A stretch of DNA of 64,000 nt from Haematobia irritans (GCF_050003625.1 NC_134401.1:72266442-72330441); one strand, 5' to 3'; positions 20,815 to 32,658 are shown, counted from the stretch's first letter. The notes: a model not told the origin generated them from the letters alone. Numbers and translations are program-made.

Positions 20815-22705
20815 TTATACCCTCCATCATAGGATGGGGGTATATTAACTTTGTCATTCCGTTTGTAACACATCGAAATATTGCTCTAAGACCCCATAAA
20901 GTATATATATTCTGGGTCGTGGTGAAATTCTGAGTCGATCTAAGCATGTCCGTCCGTCCGTCCGTCTGTTGAAATCACGCTAACTTCCGAACGAAACAAG
21001 CTATCGACTTGAAACTTGGCACGAGTAGTTGTTATCGATGTAGGTCGGATGGTATTGAAAATGGGCCATATCGGTCCACTTTTACGTATAGCCCCCATAT
21101 AAAGGGACCCTCAGATTTGGCTTGTGGAGCCTCTAACAGAAGCATATTTCATCCGATCCGGCTGAAATTTGGTATATGGTGTTGGTATATGGTCTCTAAC
21201 AACCATGCAAAAATTGGTCCACATCGGTTCATAATTATATATAGCCCCCATATAAACCTATCCCCAGATTTGGCTTGCGGAGCCTAAAAGAGAAGCAAGT
21301 TTCATCCGATCCGGTTGAAATTTGGTACATGGTGTTGGTATATGGTCTCTAACAACCGTGCAAAAACTGGTCCATATCGGTCCTTAATTATATATAGCCC
21401 CCATATAAACCGATCCCCAGATTTGGCTTGTGGAGCCTCTAAAAGAAGCAAATTTCATCCGATCCGGCTGAAATTTGGTACATGATGTTGGTATATGGTC
21501 TCTAACAACCATGCAAAAATTGGTCCACATCGGTCCATAATTATATATAGCCCCCATATAAACCGATCCCCAGATTTGGCTTGCGGAGCCTCAAAGAGAA
21601 GCAAATTTCATCCGATCCGGCTGAAATTTGGTACATGATGTTGGTATATGGTCTCTAACAACCATGCAAAAATTGGTCCACATCGGTCCATAATTATATA
21701 TAGACCCCATATAAACCGATCTCCAAATTTGGCTTGCGAAGCCTCAAAGAGAAGCAAATTGCATCCGATCCGGCTGAAATTTGGTACATGGTATGTGTAT
21801 ATGGTCTCTAACAACCGTGCAAAAATTGGTTCACATCGGTCCATAATTATATATAGCGCCCATATAAACCGATCCCCAGGTTTGGGTTTCGGAGCCTCAA
21901 AGAGAAGCAAATTTCATTTGATCCGCCTGAAATTTGGTACATGATATTGGTATATGGTCTCTAACAACCATGCACAAATTGGTCCACATCGGTTCATAAT
22001 TATATATAGCCCCCATATAAACCGATCCCCAGATTTGGCTTGCGAAGTCTCCAAGAGAAGCAAATTTCATCCAATCCGGTTGTAATTTGGAACATGGTGT
22101 TAGTATATGATCTTTAACAGCCGTGGCAGAATTGGTCCATATCGGTAATTATATATAGCCCCCATATAAAACGTTCGCCAGATTTGACATCCGGAGCCTC
22201 TTGGAGGAGCAAAATTCATCCGATCCGGTTCAAATTAGGAACGTGGTGTTAGTATATGGTCGCTAACAACCATACCAAAATTGGTCCAATCACACAAAAA
22301 TTGGTCCATATCGGTTCATAATCATGGTTGCCACTAGAGCCAAAAATTATCTCCCAAAATTTTATTTCTAGAGAAAATTTTGTCAAAATTTTATTTCTAG
22401 AGAAAGTTTTGTTAAAATTTAATTTCTGTAGAAAATTTTGTCAAAATTTTATGTCTACTTTGTCAAACTGAATTATATACGTATTGGATCGATCTTTTTT
22501 GATTTAATATATACCACGTATGGACTTACATCAATTTAGAAGATGGTGTTAGGAGGTCTTAAGATACCTTGCCATCGGCAAGCGTTACCGCAACTTAAGT
22601 AATTCGATTCTGGATGGCAGTGTTTAGAAGAAGTTTCTACGCAATCCATGATGGAGGGTACATAAGCTTCGGCCTGGCCGAACTTACGGCCGTATATACT
22701 TGTTT
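20815..22705 (+). mobile_element. HINE-A copy 2
   Basis: Almost identical to copy 1 and in the same position within its block. It is shorter because of fewer units in the AT-rich array and a small deletion at about 22146. The 153-bp array runs about 21150-22315 and the hairpin is at 22668-22682. Confidence 0.88.
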
Positions 22706-22814
22706 TTACTAAAATTGTGTTCCACCCCAGTACATTAGCCAACTTAAATTTTGAGTCTATAGATTTTGTAAAAGTCTATCAAATTCTGTCCAAATCGAGT
22801 GATATTTAAATGTA

Positions 22815-23374
22815 CAGTTGTGCTCAAAATAATAGTAGTGCTGTGCTGAATTTTTTTTCTGCTTCTTCTATTCCTTCCACTAAAGGTTTATTTTATCTTT
22901 GTTTTTTACTATATCATTGTTTGGAGTGTGCATAATAAAAAATACCGTTGGTTTAACTTCTGATGCTATTGTTGTTGTAAAAAAATCGACATAAGAAGAA
23001 TCCCTTTGCAAGCTCCAAAACAAATAAAAGGGTTATAAGCTAGCTTACAAACAATTAAAAGACGAAAATAATTTAGCTGTCCATAGTCCAAGAAAAGTCA
23101 CTCTCCTTTCAAAAAAAACATGTATCGAAAAGAATAACGTATGCCCAAGAGGATTTCCATTGGTCAGTACAGAAATGGAGGAACATTCCCCAGTACAGAA
23201 ATGGAGGAACATTGGATGGATGAGTCAAAAATGGTGCTTTATGATTGAAGAGGATCCCGTCTATATGTTCGGCAACCTAAAAACACTGAGTACAGTACCA
23301 ATTTTACGACAATAACTGTAAATCACGATGGTGCTTTAATTTATTTGCTACTACTATTATTTTGAGCGCAGCTG
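22815..23374 (+). mobile_element. Tc1-like element (block 3)
   Basis: Complete relative to 17138-17698, with both terminal repeats and flanking TA. It carries the same 26-bp internal duplication, so all three copies descend from one insertion that was copied with the block. Confidence 0.85.
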
Positions 23375-23515
23375 TATGTATTTGGGACAAATCTTTATAT
23401 ATAGCACCCAACACATTTGACGGATGTGATATGGTATCGAAAATTTAGATATACAAAGTGATGCAGGGTATAATGTAGTCGGCCCCGCCCGACTTTAGAC
23501 TTTCCTTACTTGTTT

Positions 23516-23709
23516 ATTACTGAAAGAGTAATATCGAATATATTATTTATATATAAATGCATTAGTTATATAAGAAATTAGTATATACAGATTAATTACG
23601 AAAATATTCATATCGAAATCATTCTTTTCACTGAGAACGGTAGGGCAAAACAAATATTTCTTTTACTATTAAATCCTATTGAAATTGTCGTTTTTTGATT
23701 TTGACGGGA
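23516..23709 (+). other. Gypsy-B leader, second part
   Basis: AT-rich sequence between the end of HINE-B and the A-rich tail of a minus-strand LINE. No gene seen. Confidence 0.45.
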
Positions 23710-26200
23710 TATTTTATTTATTTTTATTTTATTTTTATTGTGTATTTTAATAACCTGCACAACAAGAATTAATTCTTATAATTACAGTACAGGCATTTAG
23801 TGTCCAACAATAACATCCTTATATTATTAATTTAAAATTATTAAATTAAAATAAAATAAATTGAACATAAAAAAACAGAAATGAACTTAACTACAATTGT
23901 TTGTTTGAGTAAAAAAGAAAATAAAAATGACAAAAAAGTGTATAAATAAATTTAAGAAAAAAAAAATTAAAGTATAAATTAAAGTAATAAATTAAATGAG
24001 TGAAAAATTAATGAATGAATTAATATAAAAAAAAAATTAGTATATAAAAAGAAAAATGAAGATAAAAAAATATAAATGAAACTGATTTTGATTTACTATA
24101 TTTATTGTACATTTGAATAATGATCAAATAAACGTTTTTTTAAATTGCATTGTGTTTCTTGTCAGTTGAATGTCATGAGGTAATATATTCCAGAGGCGTA
24201 CTGCATTTATGTAGAAATGCCAATCTGAAACATGACTTTGACACCGAATTGGAACAATAATTTTTCCTCTGTTAGACCTAGCAAACCGTATCCTATCATA
24301 TAAATAAACGTACCTAATTATGTTATTGAATGCCAAATTAAGCTTACGTTTGCATGCAGCATCACAGCTAGCAAAAAGCTCACAACCATACAATAAAACA
24401 GGCATCAAGTAACTTTTTGCCAAAAGTACCCTTATAGGCAAAGGCGTCAACATCTGTGTAGACCAAAGACTCCTGAGTTTTGCATAAATCTGACCACTAA
24501 TATAGTTAACGTGATCAGTCCAACTAAATGAGCTGTTCAGCATGATGCCAAGGTTCTTAGCCGACGTTACAATACTAATTCGTTGATCATTTATCTTAAT
24601 CTGGGGATCAATGTTAACCGTTATACTACGCCTACGTATCATCAGAAATTTGGACTATTCAGGGTTAAGACATAGTCCATTCGCCTCTGCCCAATTGTGG
24701 ACAATGTCAAGATCGTCATTGAGCCTATCAATACATTCATACAAAGTGTATATAGTGCCACTACGATATATCTGCACGTCATCAGCATACATATGTATCT
24801 TAGTGTCCCTAATAAATCTTGGCAGATCGTTTATATAAATAGAAAAAAGAATAGGGCCAAGTGTGGATCCCTGAGGAACTCCTTTTCGTAAACGTACAGG
24901 CTCAGATATCCCATTACGTGTGTATACAGACTGCGTTCTTTCACTCAGATAGGAATGTAAAAGTCTAACAGAGCTAGGAGAAAAATTAAAAAGGTTGCGT
25001 AACTTGAAGCACAGCAATGAATGATCGACAGTGTCAAATGCCTTCGAATGATCCAATAGAACAAGAAAGCTAACCTTACCAAGATCAGTTTCTATTCTAA
25101 GATCTTCACAGACATCAGCCAGCGCACTAATACAACTATAACCAGGACGAAACCCCGATTGACTTGATGAAAGAAGTGATTTAACCTTCAAGAAATCAGA
25201 TATATGTACATGTACTATATTTTCAAATACCTTCGAAAGAAATGGAAGTAGTGATATGGGACGATATTCAGAGTTGTTCTTTGGGATGGGGATGACTTTA
25301 GCATGTCTCCAAGGCCTCGGGAAGGAACTAGTAGTCAAAATTGTATTAAAAATAAAAGTGACAAATGGTAATAATAGAGGAAGAATAATTCTGACTAACT
25401 TAGGATCTAGGCCATCATATCCAATTGAGTTCGACTTAACCTTTGCAAGGGCGAGTAAAACATCAGATTGAGTAATGCATCGAAACTCAAAGCCATCCCC
25501 GCTATCAAAGCATGGCAAAGCGTTAGCACCGGTGTAAAAATCAGAGTCCACTGTAGCCAGTGGCAGATCCGTAAAAATTTGACTCAATGAATTGGCATCC
25601 AAGTGACAATCCCTCCCGCTAGTTCTGCCAACACCAATATCACGTATTGTCTTCCACTTCTCCTTAGTTCCTAAAGTCGTGTTAAAACGATTAGAGTAAT
25701 ACTCTATCTTAGCACTACTAATCAACGAATTCACGTGTCTCCTAGCCGCTCGAAACTCGTCCCTTAGCGTCTCCATTTTAAAACGCTTCCACCTCGAATA
25801 AAGAAGATCCCGTTCAAGAATAGCTTCCTTAATCGCAGTACTAAACCAAGGTCTTGTTCTTGTCGTGGTTCTCCTGATCCTCACCGGAATACATAAATCG
25901 TACAAATCCCTTATATTGTCCTGCAAAAATGACACTTGATCGTCTACCCCTTCCTATCGATATATGTTACCCCAGTCGATTTGATCGAAATGACTTTGTA
26001 GAACATCATAATTCAACCTACTGTAATCCCTGTATGAAGTTATATGTTCACTATGCAACATTGGTACATTATAAGTGAGGAAGATTAAGTCATGTTTGGA
26101 AAAAGAGGCGACAGGAAGCTGTTCATATAGAAGAACATCTGATATGTCATTGATAAAAAACAAATCCAATATTGACTTCCAACTTTTTGTGATCATAAAG
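23710..26200 (-). mobile_element. 5'-truncated LINE without visible RNase H (Jockey/CR1-like)
   Basis: Minus-strand LINE. Its 3' end is at the left, with an A-rich tail (TTTATTTTTATTTTATTTTT on the plus strand, near 23715-23740), then an AT-rich 3' UTR to about 24120 and coding sequence to 26196. The endonuclease is only partly present, so the 5' end is truncated. No clear target duplication was found. Confidence 0.78.
24124..26196 (-). pseudogene. LINE ORF2: endonuclease end and reverse transcriptase
   Basis: Three pieces in one frame separated by single TAG stops at 25954-25956 and 24655-24657. The first piece ends the AP-endonuclease (FSKHDLIF, where the usual Ser-Asp-His has Lys for Asp). 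The main piece (24655-25935) is reverse transcriptase: IPIPKNNSEYRPISLLPFL, LLDHSKAFDTVDHSLL, RKGVPQGSTLGPILF, YADDVQIY, NGLCLNPE. The last piece (24124-24642) is the thumb and C-terminal region (LGIMLNSSFSW; WNILPHDIQL). There is no RNase H after it. Motif style fits the Jockey/CR1 group; exact clade is uncertain. Confidence 0.87.
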
Positions 26201-26249
26201 TGTATATAGGTAAACGAGGAAATATTCTTGTTTTTAGATAAAGATTATA

Positions 26250-27740
26250 ATGCCTGTACAGAATTCTCCTCCTCCTCCTCCTTCGTTACCTCCTCCGGTG
26301 AATACCGGTGATCAGACAGTATGTAGCATTTGTAATGAGATCATGGGAGGAAGTAATAATGTAGTTGCGATTGGCGAGTGTAATCATGTATTCCATCGAA
26401 CATGCATCGAATTTCATTTATCGACGTCATCAGAGTGTCCTGTCTGCCAAAAGACATGTCAGCTTAGTGATATTGGACAGGTTTCAGGGAATGGCAGGAA
26501 TTGCCAGGGTAATAAGTGAAGGGGGCGTGGCAGGCCGCAAGGTGCTATTGCGAAGCATTATAACACCCGAAGCACCAACAAAACTGTTTTACAGAATCCT
26601 CATAGTAGCCCGATGAATCAGGAGACGGAGGTTGGTCCCCAACGAAGCCCTTTATCGATGTCTGCGGCAGATACGCCAAATGCGGAACAGAGCAGTTTTC
26701 ATGTTTCCCCTATAGTACCGAATCAGAACGAATCGGGTGTTGTGAATCAGGTTGATTATGGAGTGATAAATAAGATGATTGAAAATAACTTGACAGAACT
26801 ACTTCAGAATATAAATGTATTTCCTGTCAACAACAATTTGACTACTATGCCACCGAGTCCGAATGATGCTCATATTGCGGTTCGGGACAACATGTTGAAT
26901 CAAGAAACTGGTGTAAGAAATAAGAACAGGTCACAACAAGGTTTCGTTCCGAATAATAATAGCTCCAGGGGAGTTCCCCAAACTGCGAATGCAAATGTGA
27001 CTCCTCACAGTTTGGAATTTCCATCTTCGACTCGAAGAAACTCTCAAATTCCACCGGTGAATTTGAATTCCTTGCACCAAAATGGCAATTTTTCACTACC
27101 TGGAAATCAGAATGTTAGTAACATAGGTCAGAACAGGAACCAGACGAACCCGAACTTTCAGGTATCAGCTATACCTCTGAACCTGTCACTCTCGAGTTTA
27201 CCAATGGACAAAGTCACATCTATCATTCAGAAATGGAACCTAAAATTTGACGGTTCATCAAACGGTCTGAATGTAGAGGAGTTCTTATATCGATTAGGTT
27301 CTTTAACTTCGGATTATTTTAATGGGGATAGCGTAATTTGTAGAAATCTGAATAGCCTACTGACAGGAAAGGCCCGAAACTGGTTCTGGCGCTATCATAA
27401 GCAGGTCCAATCAATTGAATGGAACTCATTCAGTGATGCGTTGCGAGACCAGTATAAAGGATATAGGTCATCATTTGATATAAGGGAGGAAATACGTGCC
27501 AGGAAACAAAAACCGAATGAAACTTTTGACACATTTTTTGAGGCGATATCGGCAATGATGGACAAACTTCCTCTGGCTTTCTCGGAACCTGAATTAATAG
27601 AAATATTAGCGCGTAATCTTCGTCCTAAAATACGACAAGATTTGCTTTATGTACCAATCCATTCGATTTCCCATCTTCGTAGATTAGTACAGATGCGTGA
27701 AAATTTTTTATATCAGAAATTTCTAGTGAGGGAAATATGA
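26250..27740 (+). pseudogene. Gypsy-B gag with N-terminal RING-H2 finger (one in-frame stop)
   Basis: From the ATG at 26250, a proline-rich start is followed by a RING-H2 pattern at about residues 26-67: CSIC, then ECNHVFHRTC, then CPVC (C-x2-C-x15-C-x-H-x2-H-x2-C-x10-C-x2-C). A TGA at 26517-26519 interrupts the frame, but the same frame continues in RGRGRPQG and through the ORF at 26613-27740 with no further stop. The later part holds a long Asn/Pro-rich linker and a retrotransposon gag domain (MDKVTSIIQKWNLKFDG; WFWRYHKQVQSIEW; EEIRARKQKPNETFDTFF). Gag forms the particle; the RING domain would suggest ubiquitin ligase or zinc-scaffold activity. Fusion is seen in the sequence; function is inference. 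Confidence 0.82.
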
Positions 27741-27967
27741 CTGATCGATCAATAGAATCTATTCAGAAACCCGAACCAAATTTCTCTTGTTGGAATTGCG
27801 ATGATGTTGATCATCACTGGCAGGATTGTGTTCGGGATCGCACAACATTTTGTTATGTGTGTGGTGTTAAAAACACATACAAACCCAATTGTATGAAATG
27901 TGCAGCTAGAAAACCACACGTTCCAAAAAACTTCAATCCAATACCTCCCCATATGGGGGAGAAATAG
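27737..27967 (+). pseudogene. Gypsy-B nucleocapsid zinc knuckles
   Basis: Overlaps the gag stop by four bases (ATGA), in a different frame. It has one CCHC knuckle (CWNCDDVDHHWQDC; C-x2-C-x4-H-x4-C) and a second Cys cluster (CYVCGVKNTYKPNCMKC). These bind retrotransposon RNA. In an intact relative I would expect it to be fused to gag, so the overlap is either a frameshift site or damage. Given the other breaks in this copy, damage is likelier. Confidence 0.78.
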
Positions 27968-28108
27968 ATTTTAGCCAGCATTTACTAACCAACTCCACCT
28001 CTTTTGAAACGCAAAATATAACAACAACGAAATGTGATAAAATAACTCAAACAAATTCTGAGACGAGCCAAATGTCTATTCTTAAAAGACCCTAGAATAA
28101 ACTCATAT

Positions 28109-28294
28109 GTGAGGACTGCCGGGGATGAAAGGCAGAAAATATATGGCTGTGTGGATTTTCATGTATCCTTCTGGGACAAAACCAGGAATATAAGATTTTT
28201 TATCATACCATCAATCACGCAGAGGGTGATTTTAGGAATAGATTTTTTAAGTCTTTTAGTATTATTCCAGATATCATTGGGTCGGTTGATATAA
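28109..28294 (+). pseudogene. Gypsy-B protease, C-terminal remnant
   Basis: FIIPSITQRVILGIDFL matches the C-terminal part of retroviral-type aspartic proteases (hydrophobic strand then I-L-G-x-D-F). The catalytic D-T/S-G is not visible in this frame; the 5' part between 27968 and 28108 is degraded. Confidence 0.65.
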
Positions 28295-28445
28295 TTCTGT
28301 AGATGATATTAAGGATTTTGTTAGTCCTGTCGATTCAACGGATTTTGCGCCACTTTCTGCTAGGGTAGAAGACGATTTTAAGCCCGAATCAGTAGATCAG
28401 GACTTATACCCCCTTACCGATATCCAGCAACGCCGCCTACATACA

Positions 28446-29600
28446 GTGATAGATCTTTTTCCGAACTTTGTGGCTCAGGGACTGGGGCGAACGACTCTAT
28501 TGAGACACTCGATTAACGTGGGATCAGCCCAGCCCATAAAACAAAGGTTTTACCCAGTATCACCCGCTGTGGAAAGATTCATGTTTGCTGAAATAGATCG
28601 CATGTTAGATCTGGGTGTAATAGAGCTGTCAAGCTCGCCTATGAGACTAGTGGTAAAACCGAACAAGGTCAGGCTCTGCCTTGATGCCCGGTGACTGAAT
28701 TCGGTAACCGAGAGGACGCGTACCCGTTGCCCAATATTGAGGGTATATTTGCAAGACTACCAAAGGCCAACCTCATATCCAAATTGGATTTGAAGGATGC
28801 CTTTTGGCAGATTGCCCTGGAAAAAGAGTCTAGGCCATTGACTGCGTTCACAGTCCCGGGCAGGCCTCTGTACCAATTTGTGGTCATGCCGTTCGGGCTG
28901 TGTAACGCAGCACAAACCAAGTGTAAATTGATGGATGAATTGATCCCTCCAGACCTCCGTCATAGTGTTTTTGGTTACTTGGATGACCTTGTAATAGTTT
29001 CCGAGGATTTTGAGTTCCGTATAGAGGCTCTAATGAGGATCTCATCGCAATTTAGAAAGGCCAATCTCACTTTGAATATTTCAAAGAGCAAATTTTGTGT
29101 TACAAACGTGAGTTATTTGGGGTATGTTGAGAAAATAACTGCGATAACCAACTAGTCAGCCACTAAGACGTTGAAACGAGTTCGCGGACTGACGGGCTGG
29201 TACAGAAGGTTCATCCAGAACTTTTCCATGAAAGTCGACCCTATCACGGATATACTTTCGAGTAAGAAAACATTTCTTTGGACGGAGGAGGCTCAAAAGG
29301 CTTTTGAAAGAATAAAAGTTCTTCTGACATCTACTCCCATACTTACAAACCCAGATTTTTCGATGAAATTTTATCTCACTGTGACGCTAGTAATTACGGC
29401 ATCGGGACAGTTCTTGTTCAATTGGATGATGATGGCAACGAAAAGCCGATAACCTACATGAGCAAGAAACTGTCCTCGGCGCAGCGTAATTACAGCGTCA
29501 CAGAGAGAGAGAGAGAGAATGCTTAGCGGCCATTGAAGCGATCAGGAAGTTTCGGTGCTACTTAGAACTCCAAGAGTTCGAAGTAGTCACCGAGCATTCA
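28446..29600 (+). pseudogene. Gypsy-B reverse transcriptase and RNase H, broken
   Basis: Reverse transcriptase is spread over frames. The fingers region is at 28446-28693 (ending VRLCLDAR and a TGA). A one-base loss near 28714 follows, then palm motifs (LISKLDLKDAFWQIAL; FVVMPFGLCNAAQT; the active site GYLDDLVIVS at about 28974-29003) and a TAG at 29153-29155. The thumb (RGLTGWYRRFIQNF) follows, then a frameshift near 29377 into RNase H (DASNYGIGTVL; KKLSSAQRNYSV). A (GA)n stretch near 29504-29519 has grown and shifts the frame again. Confidence 0.88.
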
Positions 29601-29615
29601 AGTTTATTATGGTTA

Positions 29616-30990
29616 ATGCGACAACCTGACCTCACGGGAAGATTGGCCAGGTGGGTGTTCAAATTACAGGGCTACAAATTCACCATCAGTCATAAGAAGG
29701 GAACCCACAATGTCGTCCCTGATGTCCTTTCGAGGTTGCACATCGATGAGATTTCCAGCATCGAAATTTTTGAACCGGAAATTTACCTGACATCACCCTG
29801 TTTCGACGATGAGGACTATCAACAATTACGGGAGAAAGTCGCCAAAAATGAGACAAAGTTTCCAGACATGAGAATTGTTGACAAGTATGTGTATTATCGT
29901 ACAAACCATTATATAGGCGATGAAATTCATGATAACAAAGTTTGTAAGCTGTGGGTACCCCTCCGTTTGGGGAATAGGACAATATCAGTTGCGCATGATT
30001 CCAAAGTTGCAGCCCATGGGGGAATGGCGAAAACTGTAGAACTCCTCAGAAGAAATTTCTTTTGGCCAGGTATGGTTAAAGACGTGAGACAATACGTGAA
30101 GGAATGTGAGGTTTGTAAAACAACCAAGGCTCCTAATCAGATAATGAAGCCCCCTATGGGTAATCAGTCCGTTTCTGTCCGCCCGTTCCAAAGACTATAT
30201 ATTGATATTTTAGGTCCATACCCACGCAGCAAGTCCGGTTTCATTGGGTTGCTTATTGTTTTAGACAACCTGACGAAATTTCATTGGCTTTGCCCTCTGA
30301 AAAAATTTACATATACGGCCATACAGGAATTTTTACAGAGGAGTATCTTCCATACATACGGGGTTCCAGAAACCATCATCAGTGATAATGGTTCCCAATT
30401 CCGCGCAAATGATTTAAATGCATTTTTGACATCATATCATATGCACTATATTCTCCTCAGGCAAATGCTTCGGAGAGAGTCAACAGGTCACTGATTGCTG
30501 GTAGTCGTGCCTATTTGAAAAATGATCATGGACAGTGGGATGAAAATCTTTCATTCATTAGCTGTGCTTCATACCACCAATCGATCGGCTGTTTCCCTTA
30601 TCACGCCTTATTCGGCTTTGATATGATAACTCACGCCTCTTCATACAATCTTTTGAAGCAATTTGGGCTGTTAGATGAGTCTAAGGTAAGCGTGTCGAGG
30701 GACGATCAGATGCAAATGATTAGACAGGATTTGAAGAAGCATATAAAGGAGGCTTTTGAGCGAAATCAGAAACAGTACAACCTACGTGTTAGACCTTTAT
30801 AGTAGGACAAGAAGTTTTTAGGCGTAATTTCGCCCAGAGCAGCATAGAGAAAAACTTCAATGCCAAACTTGCACCAATTTTTGTAAAGGTCAGAGTACGT
30901 GAAAAGTCAGGTAACCATTATAACATTCTTGAGGACATGCAAGGGAAACTAATTGGCACATTCCATGCCAAGGATATAAAAACATAATTA
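29616..30990 (+). pseudogene. Gypsy-B integrase, broken
   Basis: Begins in the end of RNase H (KKGTHNVVPDVLSRL), then the zinc-binding HHCC domain (VAHDSKVAAHGGMAKT to CEVCKTTK) and the catalytic core (RLYIDILGPYPRS with the first Asp; ETIISDNGSQF with the second). A frameshift near 30450-30470 places the third acid (a Glu shortly after 30470) in another frame. The C-terminal domain continues to about 30985 in two frames. It would insert the cDNA into the genome; this copy cannot. Confidence 0.87.
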
Positions 30991-31017
30991 TCTCTTCCAT
31001 TCAATTCACTTTCAAAT

Positions 31018-31227
31018 TTGAGTGAATTGTCTGGTTTTGTGATGGAACCTGAACAGATTTATTTGGCTGATATGACTCGCAGTTACGATGCCTTGACAAT
31101 TTACAATGGGGGAATATTGAACCTTAATGTTAGACACCCTCATATGGTTCATAAAAGTGCACAATTAATTCCCACTGAAATCGTTCACTTCGGGACACCC
31201 CAGTTTCACGTTTCACACGTTATTTGA
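31018..31227 (+). CDS. Unrecognised short ORF upstream of Gypsy-B 3' LTR
   Basis: A 69-codon ORF lies between the end of integrase and the 3' LTR. I do not recognise it. There is no signal peptide or membrane segment that would suggest an envelope. A purine-rich tract (AATGGGGGAA, 31104-31113) runs through it and could be the polypurine tract, which would put the true LTR start about 100 bp further left than the visible repeat. Confidence 0.3.
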   Translation: MSELSGFVMEPEQIYLADMTRSYDALTIYNGGILNLNVRHPHMVHKSAQLIPTEIVHFGTPQFHVSHVI

Positions 31228-32022
31228 AAGCAGATTAGATAAATTTCTTTCGAAAAATAATAGAAATACTTTCTTTATAGAAAAAGAATTTCTTTACACT
31301 TGCTGTACTATATACAGTTAGTCACCAAAGCACAATTGACTTTAACAAAACCACATAGTTTTCACTTAATTTTTTTGTTGTGTTTTTTATTCAACTGTGT
31401 TTTCTTTTTTTACCTGTTTCGAAATTTCTCTGATATATTTTATTTTCCAATTCCAGATTAATATTTACACTCTGGCGTTGTTTTTTTACAATTTCTGTTT
31501 TTATGAGAAGAAAGAAACGGTGAAGGTTGCAGATATTATAGGATATATTTTTTATTAATGGACGGGTGAAATTTCCTGAACCGATTTATTTATGTTTTTT
31601 GTGAACATTGATAGTAACACTTTAAAATCTATAAGTGGTTTATTTAGTTATTTCACTTGTCCTACTATACTATTTATGTGAGTTTTGTCTGTCAATTATG
31701 AATGAAACGTAATACACGCAAAGAAAAAAAACGTTTGGAAAACGTGTACCGAAAACGTTTTTCTTTTGTTAGAGTTTTTTGAATTGCTTCGAAAATTTTA
31801 AACTTTTATCACCAAAAAAATTCGTTTGTTACAAAGTTTTTATTTTTTCAATAAAAAAAGTTATTTTTGAAACAACAACAGAGTCCATTTCGTTTATATC
31901 AAACACTGTTCTTTTCTGACTTTTGGTCTTTAATAAAACACATTTTACAGTTCAAAATTTAATATAGTACAATGTAATGTTGAACATTTTTTTCGGAATC
32001 TTCCGAACATATGTAGAATGTA

Positions 32023-32057
<35 letters not shown>

Positions 32058-32060
32058 TTG

Positions 32061-32131
32061 GTCGAAGCAGGGATCGAACCCCCGACCCTTGGCATGAGAG
32101 TCAGACGTAGCAACCACTGCTCCACGGTGCC
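32061..32131 (-). promoter_or_regulatory. tRNA-like Pol III module (leftward)
   Basis: On the minus strand it has an A box TGGAGCAGTGG and a B box GGTTCGATCCC at tRNA spacing. It resembles the SINE head at 1637-1710 (shared GTGGTT and GCTTCGACC). No convincing acceptor stem, so I call it tRNA-like rather than a tRNA gene. Confidence 0.75.
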
Positions 32132-32245
32132 AAACTAAATGTTTGTTTCTGTTAAATAAACTTTGTTTATTCGGTTCGTGGGCGCCGCAAGCTATGCTAT
32201 ATAAATATAACTTATATGGATATTTATCTATTGATGACCATAACA

Positions 32246-32317
32246 GGTACATAGCTCAGTGGTTAGTGTGTTGGCTTACAAAGTGCATGGTCCGCGGTTC
32301 GATTCTCCGTCCAGGCG
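32246..32317 (+). promoter_or_regulatory. tRNA-like Pol III module (rightward)
   Basis: A box TAGCTCAGTGG and B box GGTTCGATTCT, separated as in a tRNA. It matches the reverse complement of 56301-56374 and 60472-60545. Acceptor ends do not pair well, so a functional tRNA is unlikely. Confidence 0.75.
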
Positions 32318-32658
32318 AAAGGTAAAAAAATTTTAAAAATTTATAAAATCGTATAATTTCTTCTACATTGTTTGTATTACAGAAAAAGGTGTTAAGAACT
32401 AAAAATCTTCGTGGAAGTGAGAAAGATGTGAGGGAAAATGCAATTAGCCAGAAAAAAATTTTTTTTTTGAGTTAGTCTTTATGAAATTGTTTTTACATCC
32501 TGGAAAAGAATAAACGTTTATCACAAAAAGTATATACTTTTCTTCCAAATACACTTCCTTACAGCGAAAAGCAAATGAGAAACGAACTTTGTTTGTCTAA
32601 AATTTCGTTTGGGAGGAAAGAATTATTTTTTTGCGTGTAGAGACTGTGCAGGTGATCA

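Larger units (their letters stand above)
16769..23460 (+). repeat. Triplicated block inside HINE-B
   Basis: Three head-to-tail blocks each start TAATATTGTTATGTGTGCC and end ...ACAAAGTG: 16769-17784, 17785-20553 and 20554-23460. All hold HINE-B flank and a Tc1-like copy. The second and third also hold a HINE-A insertion at the same place, so HINE-A entered one block before that block was copied. The second block lost about 246 bp between two ACATT repeats, removing the right end of its Tc1-like copy. Near-identity of blocks two and three suggests recent unequal exchange. Confidence 0.88.
15905..23515 (+). mobile_element. HINE-B (DINE-1-type Helitron-derived element), internally triplicated
   Basis: The 5' end TTATACCCTGCGCCACACTG, with the following GGGTATTATAA and the run GTCCGTCTGTCCGCCC near 16047, matches the DINE-1/INE-1 5' design. 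The 3' end has CAGGGTATAATG, a hairpin (23478-23493) and TTCCTTACTTGTTT. Between them are a roughly 154-bp array (16180-16830), Tc1-like remnants, and a block present three times (16769-17784, 17785-20553, 20554-23460). Two of the three blocks contain a HINE-A copy. The element sits in the Gypsy-B leader. Confidence 0.85.
31715..32637. mobile_element. TIR element with divergent tRNA-like cassette (923 bp, TA duplication)
   Basis: Ends CACGCAAAGAAAAAAA and, from the right, CACGCAAAAAAATAATTC. TA flanks at 31713-31714 and 32638-32639. The 5' LTR near 11803 shows the unoccupied site. The middle holds two tRNA-like modules pointing outward (32061-32131 minus, 32246-32317 plus) and a spacer also found in the elements at 55991 and 60163. 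No transposase gene. Confidence 0.87.

Noticed and set aside
31018..31227. An envelope gene for Gypsy-B
   Set aside because: Only 69 codons, with no signal peptide, no transmembrane segment and no Cys pattern.
32246..32317. A real tRNA gene
   Set aside because: A and B boxes are good but the acceptor ends do not pair, and the same module recurs inside TIR elements.
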